A DNA stretch of 64,000 nucleotides from Hanleya hanleyi (lineage: Eukaryota > Mollusca > Polyplacophora > Lepidopleurida > Hanleyidae): contig JAVTVY010036892.1 of NCBI GenBank assembly GCA_036873755.1, forward strand, positions 95,873 through 159,872, read 5' to 3'. The position numbers were made by a program, and so were the translations under genes. Numbering within the stretch: position 1 is the first letter of the stretch; every line of letters begins with the position of its first letter. Below the pieces are notes generated by a model. That model made no database searches. It was not told the origin of the DNA and saw only the letters and a list, made by a program, of their open reading frames with translations. Below, piece after piece: positions 39,401-45,452 of the stretch.

Positions 39401-42249
39401 TTCAAAGGCACTAAATCAGGGATTCATAGACGTCCATTCTTACTACCGTTAAACGGTAGTAAGAAAATGTCAAAAACTGAATACAGACAGTCAAAAACTC
39501 AAAAGTGTACGTTTTGAGCAAGAAATACTCAATATTTTTGACGAAAACTCAATCCTCGAAATGGTGCAAATTATTTCAATGATGTAAAATCCATCGCCGA
39601 TCCTTCGACAATCTGGCTTCGAATGTTTGGGGATTTTCAGTTCTAGAAATAATTGCCAAAGTTTTGCCAATAACACACTTGATACAAAAAGCGGAAGTAA
39701 ACTCAGGTGTGAGACATGCGCAGATCACGATGACGACGATATAACGACAGGGTCTCGACTACAGTCATAGGGCGCACACAGTCTGCGACACGTGCTTTAC
39801 AACAGAAGATTGGCTAACACCAAATCAAGCGCTCCCATTGGTCGCTGATTGACAGGAAATCTGTACAACCTGTGAAGAGCAACTCTGCAGCCCAACATGA
39901 ACTTGAGCAAGAGACTACATAGACACGACAAACTCCACATACTTTCTGTTTCAGTTGGCGGGACGACGGGAATACGAGAACAAATTTACCATGTGGTTTT
40001 CTTCGCTGATAGTAGTGCGATACACTTTGAATTAAAACTATCGGCTGTGTTGTAAAGTTAAAATTTGAAAAGAAAACTCTTTTCATTGACGTACATGACA
40101 GAAGGAGCTTATGCGGAGTCCAGTTTTCGTTTTTATACTTTCGTAATTTGTGAATCTCCAAAGACTGACCTGTCAGTATTCATCACACAAACTATATTCA
40201 GATTATGGTCGAAATATTGTTAAATGCCTGGACCAAAATGATTTAATAATAAAAAATACACTGTTTTATTATAATTATAAAACTTTTTTAATCGTCGTAA
40301 GGACGAAAACAGGAATCTTGAATAAAACCCAGGTTCTGGCGGTTGCTTACATTGATGACATCCAGCATTTTGTTAAATTCTGCGTAACCTTTTCACGTAA
40401 CCTTTGGGTAACGCAGTCAAGTTTGGCGTAACCTAACCAATAGGTTACACACCTGCAGTACCCGTAACCTTTTTGGGGGTTACGCAATGATCTCTAATGT
40501 CATGGCCTGTACCATTGGACTAGATTCTTTTCCATTACACAATGTTTTTAATTTATGTCCAAATTTAATGTCTTCATTATATTTCTCAAGTTAAACATTA
40601 ACCAACAGAAAACTTCTTAAATTTTATTTCAGTATTTCATTACAATATCTATGATACGTAAGAACTAAATAAAACACGTTACCAGCTTCACCTGAATGCG
40701 TTATTAACGTTTAATTATATTTGGATTTTACAGTGAAATGTATCAGAGGTGAAGTGTGCCAGACCTGTTGACAGTTTGTGAGTTTATGTGGTGATTGACT
40801 TCAGTATTACAGAAATTATTTGTTAATATCTTAATTGGTAGGGTGGTAAAAATATCCAAAAACTCAATATCAGCTTGTGGATGGGCCGTAAAAACTTGGA
40901 AAAACTCAATTTGAGCATAAAAAAAACTCAATATTTTGTATTGGGTAGTAAAAATTTGGACTTCTATGAATCCTTGTAAATATATCTATTTCTTTGGTAT
41001 CACACAATTTCTTGATGGAGTTTACTTGACATGGCAAATTGGTAATGGACGACAGTGAGCCGACTGGCCGCTATGCTAAGATGTGACTGATTTTGTACCT
41101 GTACCACTGGACGTGACTGGATGGTATCAAGTATTGGACAGCACTTGACATGGCAAATTGATAATGGACGACAGTGGGCCGGCTGGCCCCAGATGTGACT
41201 GATTTGGCACCTGTACCCCGCCCCCCCCCCCCCGCCACCCCCTCTGGTGAAAGTTTCCCACTAGGTCATCCCTCTGGACAATTCCCCACTGGGACATATT
41301 AGGACATTTCTTCACCGGCACATTTCCCTTGACCTCTATATAATTTGATACGGTGTTTTTTTTACCAAATGTCCGTACACTGAGAGACATATGTTATGTT
41401 GTCATGATATGTACAAAGCTTTGGGTCAGTGTTTGTTTCGTGGCAAATGAAAATTTGTGACCAATAACAAGGACAAATATGCATATTAAAGCAGCATATT
41501 ATGAAGTGTCCAGTTTTCAAAACGAGTATCACTGTATCATGGTTAGCTCCGGTGTAGCCTTGTTCCATACTACGTGAGAACAACGCTACGGCTGCAAGCC
41601 AGTCACCAGATCGAGTTGTTGGGAAATTGCCGTACGGGCAATATTTGCCGAACCAATTGACCATAACCAATAAAATAATTCGATTCTATGTCCACTTACC
41701 TTTCATAAAAATCCTTGTTTATGAGTGACCGTCCGTTTTTAGCTTGGCAAGAGATCGAAACTCGGACGAGGGGGGGTAAAACTGTCCACATCGTCGCCAT
41801 CTTTACATCGAAAAGTTTTACATGGACAGTATAACCCCCTCGTCCGAGTTTCGATCTCTTGCCAAGCTAAAAACGGACGGTCACTCATAAACAAGGATTT
41901 TTATGAAAGGTAAGTGGACATAGAATCGGATTATTTTATTGGTTATGGTCAATTGGTCTGGCAAATATTGCCCGTACGGCAATTTCCCAACAACTCGATC
42001 TGGTGACTGGCTTGCAGCCGTAGCGTTGTTCTCACGTAGTATGGAACAAGGCTACACCGGAGCTATATCATGGTATGGTGTGTGCAAATGTTTTTCCCAG
42101 TGTGAATAACAGTCAGACGATCCTATGGTCAATTGCTCATATAGTAGCCACCTCCTCCACCATTTTACATAAAATTCATTCTAAAACTACAAACCCTGTG
42201 TCGATAACGTTCGAACAGTGTGCACGTACTGCTCTAATGCTCCGGCCAT
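27297..42249 (-). CDS. COPS3: COP9 signalosome subunit 3, N-terminal half, seven exons
   Basis: CSN3 is a scaffold subunit of the COP9 signalosome, which removes NEDD8 from cullins and so controls cullin-RING ubiquitin ligases. Seven minus-strand exons join in phase: 42249-42195, 37685-37556, 36683-36571, 36307-36258, 30815-30723, 28437-28363 and 27401-27297. They total 621 nt, or 207 codons. Every junction is GT-AG. The product follows animal CSN3 along its length: [16 protein letters not shown] at the start, [49 protein letters not shown], and [21 protein letters not shown] at the end (each quoted in part). Animal CSN3 is about 420 residues, so the C-terminal half with most of the PCI domain is missing; it lies left of the window or in exons I could not see before 27297. 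The identification is secure from conserved order and phase. Confidence 0.93.
27980..28122 (-). mobile_element. tRNA-derived SINE in COPS3 intron 6
   Basis: On the minus strand a tRNA-like head carries an A box (TGGCCTAATGG) and a B box (GGTTCAATCCC) at tRNA spacing. It is followed by a non-tRNA tail ending near 'cgcttacgctcagcaataag'. The tail and the loss of cloverleaf pairing argue for a SINE and against a working tRNA gene. Confidence 0.75.
28363..28437 (-). CDS. COPS3: COPS3 exon 6 (codons 148-172)
   Basis: Encodes [20 protein letters not shown] and then DISKE, matching the CSN3 'CLLAKCFKPALPYL' region. The acceptor is tttgacag and the donor gtatgt; both ends are phase 0. Confidence 0.92.
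28438..29745. other. COPS3 intron 5, proximal part
   Basis: AT-rich intron sequence. A 12-bp-arm hairpin (acctgttaggta / tacctaacaggt, about 29118-29143) is the only structure seen. The frame at 29353-29592 minus has no recognisable product. Confidence 0.5.
29750..29995 (+). repeat. MITE-like dispersed repeat (relative of 16035-16320)
   Basis: Shares 'ctatcaaaattcaatca', 'aaaattcaatcagctgttct', 'tcattgaaataa.gaag' and 'aaatttcacttcctgtgat' in order with 16035-16320. It carries a single core unit instead of three. Confidence 0.65.
30090..30562. mobile_element. 473 bp TIR element with 6-bp TSD AGAATG
   Basis: The left end CAGGCCTGCAAGTGGCTC and (reverse-complemented) right end CAGGCCTTCAAGTGCCTC differ at two of 18 positions. 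AGAATG is exact at 30084-30089 and 30563-30568. The interior has two clusters of 'aaaatataggaa' near the two ends (30112-30200 and 30460-30545), which may be subterminal protein-binding repeats. It lies in COPS3 intron 5. Confidence 0.85.
30723..30815 (-). CDS. COPS3: COPS3 exon 5 (codons 117-147)
   Basis: Encodes [20 protein letters not shown] and then [11 protein letters not shown], matching CSN3 'PIRGI...QLTSIHADLCQ'. The acceptor is gtttcag and the donor gtatct; both ends are phase 0. Confidence 0.93.
31241..33719 (+). mobile_element. Candidate Helitron-like element nested in the LINE
   Basis: The left end is A|TCATGGTCTTTCC. The right end is a hairpin around GGTCT.TCCATT / AATGGA.AGACC followed directly by CTAA|T. 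The A-TC ... CTRR-T signature fits Helitrons, although the usual spacer between hairpin and CTRR is missing. The interior has 'caaggtcaaggtcacatc' repeats and a (TAA)n run before the hairpin. Frames inside (31554-31892, 33215-33532) have no RepHel signal. Confidence 0.45.
33754..35195 (-). pseudogene. Non-LTR reverse transcriptase remnant (CR1/Jockey superclade)
   Basis: Read on the minus strand, the pieces are in family order: '[20 protein letters not shown]' (35195-35010), then the RT core with '[20 protein letters not shown]', '[20 protein letters not shown]' and the catalytic FADD box (35034-34513), then the thumb and C-terminal region (34522-33980) and a last segment with '[19 protein letters not shown]' (33936-33754). 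At least two frame breaks (near 35030 and 34520) and a stop separate them. The endonuclease domain is absent. It is a dead 5'-truncated copy. Confidence 0.88.
35230..35345 (+). repeat. Right part of the LINE target repeat; inverted partner at ~37020-37155
   Basis: 'ggagtcatatttggccatcc' followed by 'tgtcagtcagaacat' and 'gatcaggtgtcatta' is found reverse-complemented at 37040-37125. This supports the nested-insertion reading of 31125-35228. Confidence 0.75.
35571..36049. mobile_element. 479 bp foldback MITE with TTAA target duplication
   Basis: The ends AGGTGAACTGCAAAGCTTTT and (reverse-complemented) AGGTGAACTGAAAAGCTTTC are inverted, with TTAA at 35567-35570 and 36050-36053. An inner inverted pair of about 60 bp (cgcttgtctccc...tagtggtcc and ggaccacta...gggaggcaagcg) makes it fold back over a large part of its length. 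It lies in COPS3 intron 4. TTAA targets suggest a piggyBac- or Kolobok-type transposase. Confidence 0.85.
36258..36307 (-). CDS. COPS3: COPS3 exon 4 (codons 100-116)
   Basis: A 50-nt exon encoding (Y)[16 protein letters not shown]; compare CSN3 'GLCHQLTNALVERKQ'. The acceptor is ctcctcacag and the donor gtaaga. It enters in phase 1 and leaves in phase 0. Confidence 0.92.
36571..36683 (-). CDS. COPS3: COPS3 exon 3 (codons 62-100)
   Basis: Encodes (L)[20 protein letters not shown] and then [17 protein letters not shown], matching CSN3 'FVKFSMPSVPDFETLF' and 'CNGEHIRYATD'. The acceptor is tttcttcag and the donor gtaagt. Phase 2 in, phase 1 out. Confidence 0.94.
36950..37360 (-). repeat. 'atgctagcat' repeat cluster, intact partner of the LINE target
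   Basis: Palindromic ATGCTAGCAT (or GCTAGCAT) recurs at intervals of roughly 50 bp between 37142 and 37355, with related spacer words (gatctgcagagaatccaccac, catgatctgtag). The left part matches 35230-35345 and the right part 31030-31120, both inverted. Frames 36873-37217 and 36904-37284 are repeat translations. Confidence 0.7.
37556..37685 (-). CDS. COPS3: COPS3 exon 2 (codons 19-62)
   Basis: Encodes (G)[19 protein letters not shown] and then [23 protein letters not shown], matching the CSN3 N-terminal helical region. The acceptor is tatttcag and the donor gtgagt. Phase 1 in, phase 2 out. Confidence 0.94.
37830..38400 (+). repeat. Dispersed repeat, direct partner of 11860-12280
   Basis: Word order matches 11860-12280 with scattered substitutions. 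A stretch 'tggtataacttaaaggccac...' (about 38140-38300) is present only here. Lies in COPS3 intron 1. Confidence 0.7.
38690..38970 (-). repeat. Dispersed repeat block, unit 3 of 3 (inverted)
   Basis: The reverse complement runs 'cactgttttggggatggcca', 'tatcacgcctgttttggtaa', 'catagcaaatgttctggcaa', 'tttgttgatatcatgatcat', in the same order as 12690-13010. Confidence 0.7.
39417..40976. mobile_element. TIR transposon copy B, 1.56 kb, 5-bp TSD TAAAT
   Basis: Same terminal ~190 bp on each side as 23923-25851 (copy A). TAAAT is exact at 39412-39416 and 40977-40981. The palindrome ctaccgttaaacggtag near the left end is intact. The interior is unlike copy A and includes a block of alternating GCGTAACC / GGTTACGC words (40380-40490). 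No transposase frame. Lies in COPS3 intron 1. Confidence 0.9.
41028..41217 (+). repeat. Direct duplication, ~116 bp period, two units, ending in a poly-C tract
   Basis: 'acttgacatggcaaattg.taatggacgacagtg' plus 'gatgtgactgattt.g.acctgtacc' occurs at 41028-41107 and 41144-41218. It is followed by about 17 C residues (41220-41233 and flanks). Confidence 0.8.
41545..42064. repeat. ~520 bp near-perfect palindrome in COPS3 intron 1
   Basis: The left arm begins agctccggtgtagccttgtt and the right arm ends with its complement aacaaggctacaccggagct. The arms are about 240 bp each with very few differences, around a spacer of roughly 40 bp centred near 41805. Each arm contains ATGAAAG|GTAAGT, a strong splice-donor-like sequence facing outward. 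The palindrome ends only 131 bp from COPS3 exon 1. Confidence 0.9.
42195..42249 (-). CDS. COPS3: COPS3 exon 1 (codons 1-18 plus one base)
   Basis: ATG at 42249 (minus) is preceded by gcgaaaac. It encodes [18 protein letters not shown], aligning with the CSN3 start 'MASALEQFVNSVRQLSAQG'. The donor G|gtttgt leaves phase 1, matching exon 2. Confidence 0.93.
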
Positions 42250-42587
42250 GTTTTCGCAGATTTTGGTGTAGCAGGGCCGCTTACATTTAGCACAAAATTT
42301 AAAACTCTCCGATTTGAAACGTGAAGGGACCAATGGAAAGACTGTACTGACTGAAAGTTGCGTATATATTCTAGTATCAAATATTTCATCATTCCTGGAA
42401 GTCATTCAACTCAAATCAAAATATTTTTCAACGTTGAGTGGGACACAAAAAGTTACAATTTTTCCCCTTCAAAATTTATCCTGGGTAATTTTATTGCTCG
42501 ACTCTTCGTTTACAAACAGTATGGCAAACAAGCCGAGAACACTTGGCAAAATTTTAATAGAACACCACAGGTACTCCTAATTACCGT

Positions 42588-42665
42588 GTTTGCTGCAGTC
42601 GACGGACCAACATTCTAGATAGAGAGATCTGTATATAGAGTGTTGGTCCGTCGACTGCATCAAAC
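42588..42665. repeat. Short perfect-arm hairpin upstream of COPS3
   Basis: tgcagtcgacggaccaaca faces tgttggtccgtcgactgca, extended outward by gtttg / caaac, with a loop of about 30 bp. It is probably a tiny foldback element. Confidence 0.75.
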
Positions 42666-42747
42666 ATATATAGGCACGGCGGAAGCAATTTGTGATTGCA
42701 TGGGCCACAGCAAAAGTATCAAATCCGTATCGGATCAATAGTCTTAA

Positions 42748-43487
42748 GGGAGTAGAGGACGTTCATTTCTAGAGGTTGAATTTTTCTTTAAATTTCAGGA
42801 TTTTTTCACCCGGTTAGGAGAAGATGATCCATGAAAAAAAAATATGGGGTCACCATACTCGTTAAAAAAATATGGCAGCCAAATGCATGTATACCACTTA
42901 AAAGCCATAACACTGAATACATAGGGAAATTTGATTTTTTTCTTCTTAGATGTTCAATAAATCATACTTCCCAAGGTCAAATTTTTCCCATTTTGCTATA
43001 ATACTAAACACATATAGTGCTTGTTAAATATGCAATAAAAACAGGGGGACACCATACTTTCTTAGAAAATATTAGCGGTATAACAGATAAACGGAGCCTT
43101 TTCGGTCCTATTTCCAGGAGGGGGTGGGGGTGGGGAATCGGGGAATATTATTGAAGATCAATTTATTAGCCATTCAGAAGTTTTGTTTCAGTTGAAACTG
43201 AATAAGAGTGAATTTGGGGGGTATTCCGGAAGAATAATTTTTAATCTATGGAGCACTTTGCACCCTTCAACCGTTGAATTTAAAATGCCAATTTTTTGGT
43301 CCATCCCATCACACTATCGAACCACCAGTAAAACGCATAAATGGTTGTGTTGTGTCTTTTGTTGATTTTTATTCCATTTTGATATGTCTGGGTACTTTTG
43401 TTAGGAAATTCAGCTTGTTTTGAAAAATTTGACAAATGACCATGTTGTAGCCCCATAAGAGCAGGGAAAAGAACGTCCTCTACTCCC
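42748..43487. mobile_element. 740 bp MITE with TTAA target duplication
   Basis: GGGAGTAGAGGACGTTC and GAACGTCCTCTACTCCC are perfect over 17 bp. TTAA flanks at 42744-42747 and 43488-43491. It sits 500 bp upstream of the COPS3 start codon in the COPS3/NT5C intergenic region. The 60-residue frame inside has no domain. Confidence 0.9.
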
Positions 43488-43524
43488 TTAATCCATATAA
43501 TTGTCCTTATCTAGAATATCTAGA

Positions 43525-43740
43525 GTATGATGTATCTGTCACGTAAGAGGCGACTAACTGGGACACCCGTGGGTTCCCGGGTGTGAAAAGGAATAGGACC
43601 TTACCCGATGGGTCCTGGATGTCAAAAGTAACCCTACCCGTGTGGTTTCCGGGTGTGAAAAGAAATATAAAACAAACGTCGTGATATGACTGAAATAGTG
43701 TTGAAAGCGACGTTGAATCATATTCACTTACTTACTCACC
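43525..43740 (+). mobile_element. Mollusc-type SINE 3' region
   Basis: The block 'cacgtaagaggcgactaac', duplicated 'acccgtg.gttcccgggtgtgaaaa' segments, and the tail 'gatatgactgaaatagtgtt' + 'gaaagcgacgtt' ending in a (CTTA/CTCA) simple repeat. The same tail occurs inverted at 48884-49016 and 50516-50648, and a related block at 50770-50800. The SINE assignment rests on resemblance to common gastropod/bivalve SINE ends. Confidence 0.65.
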
Positions 43741-43936
43741 CTGTCACTTTTTGACTGTGACTGTTCATATGAACATCATGAGCACCTTAAAATACATGGG
43801 TTCATACGGCTCCTGGCTCCGTGAAGTAAACGTCAATCATCGTCAGAGAGAAAAGGTAGAAATGGTCGTGAATTATGGGATCTCGTAGAATATCGGCGAA
43901 CATTTCGCACGAAGTTTTCATAGCGTTACGTCTCTG

Positions 43937-44600
43937 AATAGAAGAATAGAATAGAACCTTTAACTGTACTGTTTTACCCGTTGATGGGTTAATGTGTACA
44001 GGAGAAAACAAATAATAGATATATTTGAAAATAATAGACATCTAGAGATGCTATAACCAGGGCATAATCAAAAAGTGGAATTCATCCTCCGTAGGCCTAT
44101 CAGATTTGCACAATGGACAAAGACGGCGTTCAATGGGAACTCCGGTATACCTGCTCCTTTTGATATTAAGGTCATGAGAGCTGGTTCGGAACCTTGCAAA
44201 TGACCTACGACGGTCTCGATCTTTGATAACATCAATATAAATCTCCCGACTAAAACGAGATTTGAATTTCATTAGAAGTGGATGAAAACTAGTTTCATCC
44301 ACTTCTGATTTCATATATGTTCTAAGTTTATGACTGCCAGGCAACCGATTACACGATGGTCCATTAACAATTCTTTTTTCCCAGTTCTGTTCAAAAGCGG
44401 ACATATACATCTTTTGTACTTTGTCGGAGGAAGCTGATTTTTTTGCCACACCATCTCTGGTATCTCTATCTCAGAGATCTCTGAATCTCTGGTATTCCCT
44501 TGAGAATAAAATCCCAAAACCTTAGATTGTGAATACAAGTGAATGCTTCGGACTTGCATGAATGGAGAGGTTTGTGAAAATTTAGCCAAAGACTAGCCAA
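43937..44600 (-). pseudogene. LINE C-terminal fragment with zinc-knuckle-like region and (ATTCT)n tail
   Basis: On the minus strand, 44449-44051 encodes 'RSFARFRTSSHDLNIKRSRY', then 'RRLCPLCKSDRPTEDEFHFL', the Cys-rich C-terminus common in molluscan LINE polyproteins. The preceding piece is in another frame (44589-44311), so it is broken. The 3' end near 43940-43955 is an ATTCT-type repeat (read as agaatagaatag on plus), like the LINE at 31125-35228. Confidence 0.75.
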
Positions 44601-45128
44601 AGACAATCTATATTATCTATCGTCGCGTGGCCAGGGGTAGTTCGACATTCAGCCCTTACAAGATAGAAATCAGTATCTTAAATATGTTGAAGGGACTACA
44701 TGTCGGAATAGGCCAGGGCTCAAAGGAATCTCGAACCAGGATACACAGTTCTAGGGGACTGGAAAACACCGTAGCTCTTGATTACGTCTAAATTTGATGT
44801 AACAATCCATATCATAGTGTTAACCTTTGTAGTTGCTTTTCTCCGCATTCGAATTTCATTGTCGACAACTTTTGTAATGATGGATTCGTACAAAATTTGA
44901 CGCATGTTGGATTTGAAAACTCCGGCTCAGGGTGATACCCGCGAGTTGTACATTCCCCGGGAACAAATTTCAACAGGTACTTTCAGGATTTGGGGAATCC
45001 CCCGCTTCGCCTGGCAACACGAGACGAAGTTTTCCGAGCGATAGCACAGGGCTATTCAAAATTAATGCTGCAATTTTCGCAGCACGAGACTTTTGGCCTC
45101 TGTATTTAGATCCAAGTTAGCTTTATTT
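44601..45128 (+). promoter_or_regulatory. Upstream region and probable promoter of the nucleotidase gene
   Basis: Between the LINE fragment and the first ATG of the plus-strand gene. No TATA box stands out. The stretch 44920-45060 is relatively CpG-rich for this window, as expected for a housekeeping promoter. This is inference from position. Confidence 0.35.
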
Positions 45129-45452
45129 ATGTTGCCATCGAAATGGGCCAGTGTATGTGTTCGGGGGGTAAAATTTCTGAATTCTAGCAGACCTTGTCGA
45201 GTTGTCTTTCGCGGAGTGGGCGGTATCGATTTAGCCATGTCCAAACGATCAGGCCGAGGAGCGTATGGTGAATTAGCAAAACAGAAACATTTGAGAGTTC
45301 TCTTGGATATGGACATGGTTTTAGCGGATTTCGAGGGTCATTTCCTCACTAAATACCGAGAAAAGTATCCAGACGAACCGTTTGTGAAGTTGGAAGACCG
45401 TAGTGGTTTCTGGCTTCGGGACCAGTATGAGAAAATAAAACCTGGACTAGCG
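45129..45452 (+). CDS. Deoxyribonucleotidase exon 1 (codons 1-108)
   Basis: It starts at ATG 45129; the open frame extends further 5' but without an earlier ATG nearby. The leader MLPSKWASVCVRGVKFLNSS is followed by RPCRVVFRGV, then a second Met (45237) and the catalytic LLDMDMVLADFE. The exon ends KIKPGLA with donor gttagt, phase 0. Confidence 0.9.

Noticed and set aside
42674..42743. Second complete copy of the 2009-3320 transposon
   Set aside because: Only a left-end-like sequence is present, and no matching right end was found downstream.
45093..45128. Starting the nucleotidase at 45093
   Set aside because: The codon there is TTG. The first ATG in frame is 45129.
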